The notes: generated by a model from the letters alone, not told the origin. Positions 1 through 8,390 are shown, counted from the first letter of the stretch. The stretch is DNA of 64,000 nucleotides from Kineosporia sp. NBRC 101731 (GCF_030269305.1 NZ_BSTC01000004.1:251963-315962); one strand, 5' to 3'. Numbers and translations are program-made.

Positions 1-345
1 GCCGAGCCGACCCTCCTGGTCGGGGCCCCCGGCGACGACCTCACCGAGCAGGCCTGGTCGTACGTGGGTGACCTGACCGACCGGATCGGCCGGGGCACGG
101 GTGCCCGGGGCCGGGTGCGGGTGCTCGGCTCGACCGGCTCGACCGGTGCGACCGGCTCGACGGCCGGGACCGCCGCACCCGTCCCCTCCCTCGACGAACC
201 GGACCTGACCGCGTTCCCGGAACAGCCGCACGCCGTGAGCGCCCGGCAGCCGGGCGAGAACACGTCCGCGTCGGCCGACACCGCCGGCCACGAGCAGGCC
301 GACGTCATCCCGTCCCCGCATCCACGTTCTCAATCCCTTCCCTGA
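1..345 (+). CDS. C-terminal end of an unrecognised protein (5' end outside the window)
   Basis: The frame is open from the first base to a TGA at 343-345, so the true start lies upstream of the window. The visible part begins AEPTLLVGAPGDDLTEQAW and then turns into a low-complexity Gly/Ser/Thr/Ala and Pro-rich tail of about 70 residues, probably disordered. The LLVGAPGDD string faintly recalls FG-GAP-type repeats, but that is not enough for a call. The stop lies 16 bases before the next start, so the two genes may be co-transcribed. Confidence 0.5.
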   Translation, partial: AEPTLLVGAPGDDLTEQAWSYVGDLTDRIGRGTGARGRVRVLGSTGSTGATGSTAGTAAPVPSLDEPDLTAFPEQPHAVSARQPGENTSASADTAGHEQADVIPSPHPRSQSLP

Positions 346-361
346 GGAGCCGAGTCCGCTC

Positions 362-1273
362 ATGCCGGATACCACGACCACCGTGCCGCGACGTCTGGAG
401 GAACTGGAGGTCCGGCCCGCACCGCAGCTGTTCGCCCGGGCCACTGCCCTCCAGCTCTTCACCGACGAGCCGGAACCCGTCGAGGATCCCGGCGCCGGTC
501 ACGGGAACAGCGTGGACAGTGGTGCGGGAGCGGACACCGGGTGGATGGCATCGGGCCCACCCGCCGCGCTCAGCGGGACCCACGATCACGAAGGAGCAGG
601 CGCTTCCCCCGGCTTCGAGGGACCCGGCCGGAGAATGCCGACCCTCCGGCGCTGCCTGGCCGTGGCGGGTGTGGTCGCGGTCCTCATGACCGGCGCGGGG
701 CTGAGTGCCCAGGCTCTCGGCCCCGACGATCCGGCCGAACCTCCGGCGGCACCACCGTCGGCGTCCACCCCCGAGACCGCTCCGGGCACCAGCCTGGCGG
801 GGACCACGGTGGGCTGGGGATCAGCCGGCCTGGCCGTGGGCGGCGGTATGGCGGCGCGCGCGTACTTCGGCCGGCTGGACGACCTCGTCTCGGAACTCGA
901 CGGCACGGTGAGCTTCCGGATCGTGCCCGGATACCTCGAATCCTTCCCCGAACGCTGCGCACTGACGGTCATTTTCACCGGCGTGCACGGCAAGGAGGCC
1001 AGCGCCTACGCCATGGACCTGGGCGACAGCTGGCCGGCCCCGGAGCTGGCCCCCTCCTCGAAGGTGTCCACCGACCACGGCGTGGTGCACCACCAGATGG
1101 TGATGCCGCCCGCATCCGTGAAGGCGGGCACCTCCTGGACCTACTGGTCTCTCATCGACGTCGACGGCCAACAGACCAACACCGGCCCGTACTCACTGAA
1201 CCTGGTGAAACGCGACGGCTCCCGCCTGACCTGGTCATTCGGCGGGCAGACGATCACCTGCTCGGTGTACTGA
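362..1273 (+). CDS. Hypothetical single-pass membrane protein with an extracytoplasmic C-terminal domain
   Basis: The product has 303 residues. Residues 1-95 are acidic and low in complexity. A hydrophobic segment at about 99-117 (LAVAGVVAVLMTGAGL) follows basic residues and should be a membrane anchor. A Pro/Ala/Ser/Thr linker (about 120-150) leads to a compact domain at about 155-303 ending FGGQTITCSVY, with two cysteines that could form a disulfide outside the cell. A GAGGAG lies 12 bases before the ATG, a little far. The next small gene follows after 11 bases, so they probably form one operon. I do not recognise the folded domain. Confidence 0.6.
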   Translation: MPDTTTTVPRRLEELEVRPAPQLFARATALQLFTDEPEPVEDPGAGHGNSVDSGAGADTGWMASGPPAALSGTHDHEGAGASPGFEGPGRRMPTLRRCLAVAGVVAVLMTGAGLSAQALGPDDPAEPPAAPPSASTPETAPGTSLAGTTVGWGSAGLAVGGGMAARAYFGRLDDLVSELDGTVSFRIVPGYLESFPERCALTVIFTGVHGKEASAYAMDLGDSWPAPELAPSSKVSTDHGVVHHQMVMPPASVKAGTSWTYWSLIDVDGQQTNTGPYSLNLVKRDGSRLTWSFGGQTITCSVY

Positions 1274-1284
1274 GAGAATCAGCC

Positions 1285-1578
1285 GTGCCGAAGACCGAAA
1301 AGGGCTCTGTGCCCGAAGATCCACGCCGACCTCTGGAGATCAGGATCCAGGTGCTGGCCACGCAGGCCCAGGCCCTGGCCCTCCAAGACGTTCTCGGCGC
1401 GGCGATCTGCGGTGCGGAACTCGACCATGACGGCCCCTGCCGGGTGGCCTGGAGCACGGGCGTGACCACCGATCTCTCCACGAAGGACCGCAAGTTCCTC
1501 TGGAAACACCTCGGGCAGGTCGAGACCTGGGACAACACGGCGGTGAACGAGTCCCTGGGGATCGTGGACGAGGTCTGA
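1285..1578 (+). CDS. Hypothetical small protein (97 aa)
   Basis: A GTG start at 1285 is preceded by GAGAG at a usable distance; a GTG at 1309 in the same frame is an alternative. The product is a soluble-looking 97-residue protein with an early segment EIRIQVLATQAQALALQDVL, two cysteines (AAICGAEL and GPCRVAW) and a C-terminal part rich in charged residues. No membrane segment or signal peptide is seen. It follows the anchored protein after 11 bases and probably shares its transcript. No family was recognised. Confidence 0.5.
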   Translation: MPKTEKGSVPEDPRRPLEIRIQVLATQAQALALQDVLGAAICGAELDHDGPCRVAWSTGVTTDLSTKDRKFLWKHLGQVETWDNTAVNESLGIVDEV

Positions 1579-1656
1579 CGGCTCACGACGTCCGGGACCA
1601 GCCTCATGACCAGCACCGATTGTCCCCTTCGAGCCGGTGATGGCTAGGCTCCGTGA

Positions 1657-2694
1657 GTGGAATCAGGTACGGGCACGCCCCGCAGCACCGAAGATCAGCC
1701 TTCTGACGTCGCCGGCCCGGCGGAACGCGAGGACGGCCGGATGGCTGACGTGCTGCCCTTCCCGGGAGCTCTCGCAGCCAAGCACGCGGGCGAGCCGGAG
1801 GCCGATGCCCTCTACCACCAGGGTCAGGCCCTGAGCTCGGCCGGAGATGCCGCGGGCGCACTGGACCACTTCGAACAGGCCCTGAGCCTGTACCGGGCCG
1901 CCGCCGACCAGGCCAACGAAGCCGCCACCCTGAACGAGATCGGCAGCGTTCATTCCGAGTCCGAAGAGCCGAGTGAGGCCTTCGAACCCTTCGAGCAGGC
2001 CCTTCTCATCCTGCGGGAGATCGGCGACCGGGTCGGTGAGGCCACAGCGCTTCACAACATCGGCCACGTTCACCACCGGCTGGACGACACCGAGAAGGCC
2101 CTTGCCTGCTTCCGGCAGGCGCTCCCGATCCGCAAGGCAGTCGGTGACCGGGCCGGCCGGGCCGTCACCCTCATCAACATCGGCCAGATTCACGAGAAGC
2201 TCGGTGAGTATCTCCCCGCCGTGCACCACTACACGCAGGCCCTGACGATTCAGAAGCAGCTCGGCGACCGGGCCGGTGAGGCGGCGACCCTGAACAGTCT
2301 CGCCCACGTGCAGGATCTCCTCGACAATCCCCAGCAGGCCATCAACAACTACAGTTTGGCTCTGCCCATCCTGCAGGAGCTCGGAAACCGGGCCGCCGAG
2401 GCCACGATCCTCAACAACCTCGCCGTGATCGCCCACAAGAACCGCTATCTGGAGCAGGCGCAGGCCTACATGAACCAGGCCCTGGAACTGGTCCGCGCTC
2501 TGGGCGATCGCGCCACCGAGGCATCGTTCACCTTCGCCAGCGCCATCATCATGTACAAGCTGGACCACCCCGAGGAAGCTCTCACCACGCTCCGCGGGGC
2601 CATCGACCTGGCCATCGAGACCGGGAACCCCGATCTCAAGGACATGCAGGAATTCCGGGAGCACCTCGAAAAGTCTCTCCCGACAGAGGAATAG
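1657..2694 (+). CDS. Tetratricopeptide-repeat protein (kinesin-light-chain-like TPR array)
   Basis: From about residue 50 to 330 the product is a run of 40-residue TPR units. The typical sites A-x-x-L-N-N-I-G and A-L-x-I recur with the linker GDRAGEAATLN or close variants at regular 120-base spacing. Such arrays make superhelical scaffolds for protein-protein contacts. In actinomycetes they often sit in AfsR/SARP- or NB-ARC-type regulators, but no such domain is present, so this is a free-standing TPR scaffold. There is no signal peptide, so it should be cytoplasmic. The start is uncertain: GTG at 1657 or ATG at 1741 (MADVLPFPG). Confidence 0.85.
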   Translation: MESGTGTPRSTEDQPSDVAGPAEREDGRMADVLPFPGALAAKHAGEPEADALYHQGQALSSAGDAAGALDHFEQALSLYRAAADQANEAATLNEIGSVHSESEEPSEAFEPFEQALLILREIGDRVGEATALHNIGHVHHRLDDTEKALACFRQALPIRKAVGDRAGRAVTLINIGQIHEKLGEYLPAVHHYTQALTIQKQLGDRAGEAATLNSLAHVQDLLDNPQQAINNYSLALPILQELGNRAAEATILNNLAVIAHKNRYLEQAQAYMNQALELVRALGDRATEASFTFASAIIMYKLDHPEEALTTLRGAIDLAIETGNPDLKDMQEFREHLEKSLPTEE

Positions 2695-2809
2695 CTAAGG
2701 CATCGGCACCTGGGTACCACGACGCACCCGGAGGGTGGCACCCCGGTACCGCATCGGTGAGGCCCATGGGCTGATTCGCCGGGGTGCCGGCGCTGCCTAG
2801 ATTGCCGGT

Positions 2810-4117
2810 ATGTTCGCGAAGATCGCCTGCCGGCCCAGCCGATCACTGAGAATTCCTCAGCAGGTCAAGGAGTTTCACCGGGACCGGGCGCGGGTCATCG
2901 CGCTGCTCGTCCTCGTCTCCACGCTGATCGTCGCCCTCGACCGGTTCGTCTTTCACCTGGTACCACGAGACTTTCTGACCTACCGGTACGCCGGACAGCA
3001 AGCCGCTGCCGGGCACGACATCTACCAGGGTGACATCTCGGGCCTCGACCTCACCGGGCAGCCGTTCACCTACCCGCCGTTCGCCGCTCTCGTCTTTCGC
3101 GGGTTGGGCTTCCTGAACTGGCAATTCAGCTACTTCCTCTGGACCGTCGCTTCCCTCACCGGTCTGGGACTCGTCGTCTATTGGCTGCTTTCCCCCCTTG
3201 CCCACAGACGTCTTGAGTGGTCGGCCGGAGCCCTCGTCGTGGCCTCCTGCACGAGTGTGGGTTTCACCAATGTCGCCGACGGGCAGGTGAACATCGCCCT
3301 GATGACTCTCTGTCTCCTCGATCTCCACCTTCTGCGATTCTGCGTGGACCGCAACGGCACCGGGCGCTGGATCCAGAACCTCAGCGGTGTTGGCGTGGGC
3401 CTGGCGGCGGCGATCAAGATCACGCCCGCTCTGTTCATCGTCCATCTGGCCGTGAGCCGCCAATGGAGGACACTGGCCGTCAGTCTGATGTCAGGAGGCT
3501 CGGCCACCCTCGCGGCCTACGTGTTCTTTCCGCAGCTGTCGACGACGTTCTTCTCGGCCGTGCTCTGGAACCTTCAGGATCGCGTCCGCATGGATCATCC
3601 CCTCAGCTTCTGGGGCAATGCGTCTGTCACCGGGGCGCTCCACGCAGGGGGAGACTGGACAACTCCCGTCATTCCCCTTGTCCTGCTGATGATCGTGGCC
3701 GGGGCTCTCGCCGGCGCCGCCTTCGCCCACCGACGCGGCCACCCCCTGAACGCGATCCTCATCATCGGGCTCGTCGCCCCGATCATCTCGCCCTACGCCT
3801 GGGTCCACCACTACATCTACCTGGTACCGGCCGGCACCATCATCCTCCGGCCGCTGCTACTGCACCCACCTCATCCGGATCTCTCGAACCGGCTCCGCCG
3901 GGCCGGGGCCGTCTGGTGTCTGCTGGCCCTGGGACCTGGTTCCGGGCACTGGCTGCTGCAGCACGGCGGAGAGTGGCTGCTGCCCCTGGCCCTGATCATT
4001 CGCGAGGGGCCGATCCTGGCCAGCCTTCTGTGCATCACCCTGTTAGTGCGTGACGCCCAGACACGATCGCCTGTAGCGACACCGACCACGACGTCCTTCA
4101 TCGGTCGGTTTTCCTGA
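2810..4117 (+). CDS. Polytopic GT87-family (DUF2029) glycosyltransferase
   Basis: The 435-residue product has about ten to twelve hydrophobic segments. An Asp sits in the first extracytoplasmic loop (PRDFLTYRYAG, D54), and FTYPPFAAL follows soon after. This layout is typical of GT-C enzymes of family GT87, such as actinobacterial alpha-mannosyltransferases that use polyprenyl-phosphate sugars outside the membrane. The later AWVHHYIYLVP segment is also usual for the family. It likely adds a sugar to a cell-envelope glycolipid or glycan; acceptor and sugar cannot be told. It stands alone, 115 bases after the TPR gene. Confidence 0.85.
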   Translation: MFAKIACRPSRSLRIPQQVKEFHRDRARVIALLVLVSTLIVALDRFVFHLVPRDFLTYRYAGQQAAAGHDIYQGDISGLDLTGQPFTYPPFAALVFRGLGFLNWQFSYFLWTVASLTGLGLVVYWLLSPLAHRRLEWSAGALVVASCTSVGFTNVADGQVNIALMTLCLLDLHLLRFCVDRNGTGRWIQNLSGVGVGLAAAIKITPALFIVHLAVSRQWRTLAVSLMSGGSATLAAYVFFPQLSTTFFSAVLWNLQDRVRMDHPLSFWGNASVTGALHAGGDWTTPVIPLVLLMIVAGALAGAAFAHRRGHPLNAILIIGLVAPIISPYAWVHHYIYLVPAGTIILRPLLLHPPHPDLSNRLRRAGAVWCLLALGPGSGHWLLQHGGEWLLPLALIIREGPILASLLCITLLVRDAQTRSPVATPTTTSFIGRFS

Positions 4118-4474
4118 CCGCCTCGACCTCACGCACCTGCAACGCCGGGCTGAACGACAGCACGCACGCGGTGAGCACCAGACCCGAGCAGATGAGCAGG
4201 CCACGCTGCATGCCGCTTTGGGTGACGGTGACGGTGACGGTGACGAACAAGGGGCGGCGACCGAGGGCGTCCCCCAGTCGTCCACCGGGAACCAGCCCGA
4301 GGCCGAAGGCGAGCGAGTAGATGGACAGGAACCACGCGACCCCGCTGCTCGGGGCACCGAGCTCGGTGCCGAGGGACGGCGCGGCGTAATTGACCACGGC
4401 CGAGTCCAGGAGCGTGGCGAAGCCAGCCCCGGTACAGGCGGCGAGCAGGCCCCGTTGCTCCCGGGCGGCGACAT
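4098..4474 (-). pseudogene. Decayed MFS transporter gene (N- and C-terminal ends fused, middle lost)
   Basis: On the minus strand one frame encodes a typical MFS beginning (FATLLDSAVVNYAAPSLG, WFLSIYSLAFGLG, then GGRLGDALGRRPLFV, the loop 2-3 motif). It jumps straight into what looks like the end of a transporter (QRGLLICSGLVLTACVLSF followed by a basic tail). About 350-400 residues are missing compared with a normal 14-helix DHA2 carrier. The plausible ATG (about 4474) is in another frame, so the start is also broken. Its 3' end overlaps the GT87 gene by 20 bases. A GTGACG repeat lies exactly at the junction. Confidence 0.75.
4222..4245. repeat. (GTGACG)4 hexamer repeat at a deletion junction
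   Basis: Four perfect head-to-tail copies of GTGACG lie inside the MFS remnant, exactly where the N-terminal part joins the C-terminal part. They read as alternating Val-Thr in the remnant. Slippage or repeat-mediated recombination could have made the deletion. Confidence 0.85.
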
Positions 4475-4574
4475 CTACGGAATCGTTAACGTCAGCAACG
4501 TAACCCTGCCGATCGTACTTTGTCCACTAATCTGGTCGACATAGGTACGCCGGCATGTCTCTCAGGAGGTTCCG

Positions 4575-4928
4575 ATGAGTGATTTCGAGGTCCGCCAGAT
4601 CGTTCTGTCGACCGACGATCTGGACGCGTCGATCCAGTTCTATACCGAGACCCTGGGCTTCGCCCTGAAGTTCCGCGACGGCGCCCACTACGCGGCGCTC
4701 GACGGCGGTTCCGTCACCGTGGCGCTGGCCACGCCCGTGGATCACCCTCTGCCGGGCAAGACCGTGGTGGCGATCAAGACCGCCGACGTGGACGCGGCGG
4801 CCAAGGCGATCGAGGCCGGCGGCGGTGCGATCGTGAAGGGGCCGTACAACGACGCCCACGAACGGCGTGCGGTGGCCTACGACAACCAGGGCAACGGGCT
4901 GGTGTTCTACAGCCCTCTGCCGCGATGA
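4575..4928 (+). CDS. VOC-superfamily (glyoxalase/bleomycin-resistance-like) protein
   Basis: The 117-residue product has one vicinal-oxygen-chelate unit pair: beta1 QIVLSTDDLDASIQFYTETLGF, then a metal-site-like second half ending YDNQGNGLVFYSPL. Length and layout fit single-domain VOC proteins that act as dimers. Substrates in the family range from aldehyde-thiol adducts to antibiotics, and nothing here narrows the choice. A strong AGGAGG lies six bases before the ATG. It is convergent with the FAD oxidoreductase downstream, with 12 bases between stops. Confidence 0.85.
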   Translation: MSDFEVRQIVLSTDDLDASIQFYTETLGFALKFRDGAHYAALDGGSVTVALATPVDHPLPGKTVVAIKTADVDAAAKAIEAGGGAIVKGPYNDAHERRAVAYDNQGNGLVFYSPLPR

Positions 4929-4940
4929 ATTCCGTTCTGG

Positions 4941-6041
4941 TCAGGCGTTTTTCTCGAACCAGGCCGCGAACCGCGCGGTGAAGAGGTCTGCGCCCTTGCG
5001 CTGGGCGACCGTCTCCACCGTGGCCGCGGCGACACCGGCGGGTGTCGGGAGTTGCCCGACGCCCGCCCGCGGGCCCAGCGGCAGCAGGATTCTCCGATCC
5101 GGATCCGGGGTGTGAACAGCGCCCGGCCGGTCACCGGCGATCTGTGCCGTGATGTTCTCGGCCACCAGCGCGGCGTGGTTCATCGCGTAGGACGCCATCT
5201 TCGGATCGGGCAGGTCGGCGATGTCACCGATGGCGTAAACGTGATCGTGGCCTGGCACATTCAGCCGCTCGGTGACCGGGACCAGGCCCTGTTCGGTGAG
5301 GGGTGAGAGCTGCGCGTCGGCCAGATAGTCGGTGTTGACCTGAACCCCGAACGCCCGGAACCAGATGTCGGCGACCACCTCGTCCCCCTGTTCGGTGGTG
5401 ACCGTGAAACGACCAGCCCGGCCCGGCTCGACCGTCGGCAACGAGACCAGAGAGGTCCCCAGCTTCAGGTCGATGCCGAGCTCGTCCAGCTGACGCAGCA
5501 GACCGTCGCGCACCTCGGGCAGGAAGCCGGGCAGCAGCTGGTCGGACCGGTCGACGATGACCACGTCCTTGTCCGGCCAGACCTCCTTGATCTCACCGGC
5601 CAGCTCCAGGCCGACGGGCCCGGCGCCGAGAATCAGCGCGCGGTCGGCGTCGGCCAGTTCCTGGTGCGTCTCGCGCAGGTCCCCGAGCTGTCGATCCAGA
5701 AGGGTGGACGATGGACGCGGCTTGGCCGGGTAGGCGTAGGTGGATCCGGTGGCCAGCACGAGATAGTCGGCCTCGACCCGTTCTCCCGAGGCGAGCTGCA
5801 CACCCTTCGGGTCGGCCGAGACCACCCGGTCGCGGATCACCCGTCCCCGTTCGAGCAGCGTGCCGAACGGGAAGAAGGCGTGGGGCGCCCAGTCCGGCTG
5901 CGTCAGGGCTCGCAGCGAGGCGGCCGCATTGACGAACGCCTCGCGGGGGTCGATCAGGACGACATCTGCCGCGGGATCAAGCGTCCGGGCGACCAGCGCC
6001 CCTGCGTACCCTCCGCCGACGACCACCACTGTGCGATGCAT
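4941..6041 (-). CDS. NAD(P)/FAD-dependent oxidoreductase (FSP1/AIF/NDH-2-like)
   Basis: The 366-residue product starts with an FAD-binding dinucleotide fold (VVVVGGGYAGALVARTL). It has LVLATGSTY in mid-protein, a second GxGxxG NAD(P) fold (LILGAGPVGLELAGEI) and YAIGDIADLPDPKMASYA near the C-terminus that closes the FAD site. This is the two-Rossmann layout of single-subunit quinone reductases and FSP1-like enzymes. No membrane segment is obvious. The ATG at 6041 has AGGAG at good distance. It is divergent from a marR gene across two near-palindromic operators, so it is probably the target of that MarR, perhaps reducing quinones or electrophiles. Confidence 0.88.
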   Translation of the reverse strand: MHRTVVVVGGGYAGALVARTLDPAADVVLIDPREAFVNAAASLRALTQPDWAPHAFFPFGTLLERGRVIRDRVVSADPKGVQLASGERVEADYLVLATGSTYAYPAKPRPSSTLLDRQLGDLRETHQELADADRALILGAGPVGLELAGEIKEVWPDKDVVIVDRSDQLLPGFLPEVRDGLLRQLDELGIDLKLGTSLVSLPTVEPGRAGRFTVTTEQGDEVVADIWFRAFGVQVNTDYLADAQLSPLTEQGLVPVTERLNVPGHDHVYAIGDIADLPDPKMASYAMNHAALVAENITAQIAGDRPGAVHTPDPDRRILLPLGPRAGVGQLPTPAGVAAATVETVAQRKGADLFTARFAAWFEKNA

Positions 6042-6091
6042 AGAAGTTCTCCTGAAAGTGCTTTGACGGTCTGACGTACATCGCCACCCGA

Positions 6092-6133
6092 GTTGACGTG
6101 TCAACTTTAGGTCGGGAAAGTTGACACGTCAAC
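6092..6133. promoter_or_regulatory. Twin MarR-type operators between the oxidoreductase and marR
   Basis: Two 14-base sites, GTTGACGTGTCAAC (6092-6105) and GTTGACACGTCAAC (6120-6133), are reverse complements of each other, and each is nearly palindromic. The right copy supplies a TTGACA -35 (6121-6126) for marR, with a TACGAT -10 at 6146-6151. That -10 ends seven bases before the marR ATG, so that transcript is probably leaderless. One MarR dimer on each site could shut both genes. Confidence 0.75.
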
Positions 6134-6157
6134 TCGTAGGCCCGGTACGATTCGGGC

Positions 6158-6628
6158 ATGGCCAAACCCCGCACCCTGAAACCCGAGGAGTGGGAGCTCT
6201 GGCACACTTGGATGCAGGCGCAGCGCCTCCTGGCCCGCGAGCTGGACCGCGGCCTGCAGCGCGACTACGGCATCTCCAAGGCCGAGTTCAGCGTGCTCGT
6301 GTCACTGCACCAGGCGCCCGAGGGAAAGATGCGCGTCGGCGAACTCGCCGAGTCTCTCGCCTGGGAGAAAAGTCGTGTCTCGCACCAGCTGACGCGGATG
6401 GAGAACCGCGATCTGGTGACTCGCACCGATTCCGGCGGCCGCCGCTCCGGGATCGAACTCACTGCCCAGGGCCGCAGCGCCGCGCAGGCCGCCATCCTGG
6501 GCCACGCCGAGAACATCCGCCGCTACTTCTTCGAGACTCTCACCCCCGAGCAGACCTCAGCCATTCAGGGGTGGAGCCAGCAGGTGGTCGGCCTCATCGA
6601 GGGGCATGACGGCGACGGTCCCGAATAG
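6158..6628 (+). CDS. MarR-family transcriptional regulator
   Basis: The 156-residue product has a winged helix-turn-helix in the middle (MRVGELAESLAWEKSRVSHQ) followed by the wing segment MENRDLVTRTDSGGRRSG, flanked by helices that form the MarR dimer. It binds DNA as a dimer and usually releases it on oxidation or ligand binding. It is divergent from the FAD oxidoreductase, with two palindromic sites between them, so autoregulation and control of that enzyme are likely. There is no Shine-Dalgarno before the ATG. Confidence 0.92.
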   Translation: MAKPRTLKPEEWELWHTWMQAQRLLARELDRGLQRDYGISKAEFSVLVSLHQAPEGKMRVGELAESLAWEKSRVSHQLTRMENRDLVTRTDSGGRRSGIELTAQGRSAAQAAILGHAENIRRYFFETLTPEQTSAIQGWSQQVVGLIEGHDGDGPE

Positions 6629-6679
6629 CCCACACATATCTAAGCTTCCGCCGGGGCCACCTCAGCTGGTCCCTGCCCG

Positions 6680-6707
6680 GGGTCCCCCGGCCTCGGTCGG
6701 GGGACCC
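6680..6707. terminator. Hairpin between convergent marR and DHFR-like genes
   Basis: A 9-bp perfect stem (GGGTCCCCC with GGGGGACCC) has a 10-base loop. It sits between the two stops and probably ends transcription from both sides. It lacks a T-run, as is common in GC-rich actinomycetes. Confidence 0.6.
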
Positions 6708-6725
6708 TCCACCGGGCGAACAGAC

Positions 6726-7334
6726 CTACGCCGAACGATCGATGCGGTAGACGACGTGGGTGGCCAGCGGTGAGGCGGCCACGTCGATGGGCTCGGCTTT
6801 GAGGTCGGGGACGCCGTCGAAGAGTCGCTCACCGCTACCCAGCAGCACGGGGGCGGTACTGAGCATGATCTCGTCGATGATCCCGCGCTGCAGACCCTGG
6901 CGCACGGCGCTCGCCCCGCCGGCAATGGTGACGGTCTTGTCGCCGGCCGCCGTGACCGCCTGCTTGACGGCCTCGTCGAAGTCATTGACGAAGTAGAAGG
7001 TGGTGCCACCCTCCATCTCGATCGGTTCGTGCGGGTAGTGGGTGAGGACGAAGACGGGCGCGTGGTAGGGCGGCTCGTCACCCCACCAGCCGCGCCAGTC
7101 GCAGTCGCTCCACTCGCCGCGGACCGGCCCGAACATGTTGCGGCCCATGACGTAGGCGCCGCGCGGCCCCATGAGCCGCTCGTTCATGCGGCGGTCGGCG
7201 TCGTTCGTGGGCTCGCTGATGTGCCAGCGGTGCACCTCGATCCCGCCGACGCCGAGCGGGTTGTCCTGACTCTGGTCGGGGCCGGCGACGAAGCCGTCGA
7301 GGGAGATGGAGAGGTGGGCGGTGATGAGAGGCAT
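6726..7334 (-). CDS. Dihydrofolate-reductase-family (RibD C-terminal-like) protein
   Basis: The 202-residue product begins PLITAHLSISLDGFVAGPDQ, the usual start of the DHFR/RibD-C superfamily. It continues with GAYVMGRNMFGPV and ends with the nucleotide-site segment KTVTIAGGASAVRQGLQRGI and LLGSGERLFDG. It should bind NADPH, but the residues that would make it a true DHFR are not evident. These YyaP/YwjB-like proteins are mostly of unknown substrate. The ATG at 7334 fits the family start; longer in-frame starts exist. It lies downstream of the deaminase and TetR genes on the same strand. Confidence 0.88.
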   Translation of the reverse strand: MPLITAHLSISLDGFVAGPDQSQDNPLGVGGIEVHRWHISEPTNDADRRMNERLMGPRGAYVMGRNMFGPVRGEWSDCDWRGWWGDEPPYHAPVFVLTHYPHEPIEMEGGTTFYFVNDFDEAVKQAVTAAGDKTVTIAGGASAVRQGLQRGIIDEIMLSTAPVLLGSGERLFDGVPDLKAEPIDVAASPLATHVVYRIDRSA

Positions 7335-7363
7335 GCTTGTACGACTGTCCCCGCCCATGGAAC

Positions 7364-7765
7364 TCATCGGGCTGCCGGCCCGACCGGACGGCCGGTGATC
7401 TCCGGCAGAAGGTCCCTCAGGGTCCGGACCGTTTCGCGGTCGAGAATGACGCCGGCCTCCAGGTTGCGCCGGTCGATCTGATGCAGGAACTCCCGGCACC
7501 GGCCGCAGGGTGGCAGGACCTCGAGCTGGCCCTGCTCGTTGCGGGTGACGGCGACGACCTGGTCGATGTGCGACTGACCGGCCGTGATCATCGCCGCGAC
7601 CGCCGCGGCCTCGGCGCAGAACCCGAGGCTGCAACGGGTGTCGATACAGACGCCGAAGAACAGATCACCCTGCCGGGTCAGGATCGCCGCGGCCACGCTC
7701 CCGGACAGCCGATCGTCCACCTGCACGGGATGCAGGCGGTCGGCGGCCAGGTCGATCAGCTCCAT
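7364..7765 (-). CDS. Cytidine deaminase-like zinc hydrolase
   Basis: The 133-residue product carries the CDA zinc site: CAEAAAV (Cys ligand plus proton-shuttling Glu) and PPCGRCREFL (two Cys ligands). This is the three-cysteine arrangement of tetrameric bacterial cytidine deaminases and of blasticidin-S deaminases. Length fits the family. The substrate could be cytidine/deoxycytidine or a nucleoside antibiotic. Its ATG overlaps the TGA of the upstream tetR by one base, so it is translationally coupled to that regulator. That is unusual for a housekeeping cdd gene and hints at an induced function. Confidence 0.85.
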   Translation of the reverse strand: MELIDLAADRLHPVQVDDRLSGSVAAAILTRQGDLFFGVCIDTRCSLGFCAEAAAVAAMITAGQSHIDQVVAVTRNEQGQLEVLPPCGRCREFLHQIDRRNLEAGVILDRETVRTLRDLLPEITGRPVGPAAR

Positions 7766-8376
7766 CAGGGTTTCTCCCCCAGCAGCGCCCGCACCCCGTC
7801 CGAGTAACCCTCGATGCTCGTGCCGGGCATCAGCAGGTTCTGTACCAGGAAGCCCTGCGTGATGCCGAGCATGACGGCACCCACCTGGACCGGGTCGGCG
7901 CCGGCCGGAAGCTGGCCCTCCGCCTGCGAGCGCTGCACCACCTCGGTGTACCGGCTGCGCAGTCGCGAGACGGCAGCGTTGACCCGGGCGCTGAGGTCGG
8001 GGTTACGCACGGCCTCGGCCCAGACCTGCAGCGCGATGCGGGTCAGGTCGACGCCCGCGACGGTCTCCCGGGCGACGTTGGTCATCAGGTGATCGATCAT
8101 GGTCGTGACGGCCTGGGCCGGGGAGGGCGCCGGGTCGAGCTCGAGCAGCTGGGCGAACACTTCGTCGGCTGTGCCCAGGGCACTCTCGGCCACCGCGCCG
8201 ATGAGTTCCTCCTTGCTGCGGAAGTAGCGGTAGACCGCCCCGGCGGACAGCCCGGAGGCCGCGATGATGTCGGCCATCGACGTGACATGAAAGCCGTTTC
8301 GGGCGAACAGCTCCCCCGCGGCAGAGATGATCTCGCCGCGGCGGGCGGCACGGTATTCCTCGGTGACGCGGGGCAT
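7765..8376 (-). CDS. TetR-family regulator controlling the divergent membrane-protein gene
   Basis: The 203-residue product has a classic N-terminal TetR helix-turn-helix (GFHVTSMADIIAASGLSAGA, then VYRYFRSKEELI) and a helical ligand domain of normal length. It is divergent from the membrane protein at 8474 across an intergenic region with the palindrome CGAACGTTCG overlapping that gene's -35. It is coupled to the deaminase gene by a TGATG overlap. It probably represses both directions and is released by a small hydrophobic ligand. Confidence 0.92.
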   Translation of the reverse strand: MPRVTEEYRAARRGEIISAAGELFARNGFHVTSMADIIAASGLSAGAVYRYFRSKEELIGAVAESALGTADEVFAQLLELDPAPSPAQAVTTMIDHLMTNVARETVAGVDLTRIALQVWAEAVRNPDLSARVNAAVSRLRSRYTEVVQRSQAEGQLPAGADPVQVGAVMLGITQGFLVQNLLMPGTSIEGYSDGVRALLGEKP

Positions 8377-8390
8377 GCCCCCACCTTAAA

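Noticed and set aside
1900..2560. 120-base periodic repeats considered as a DNA repeat element.
   Set aside because: They are coding TPR units of 40 residues and follow the protein frame.
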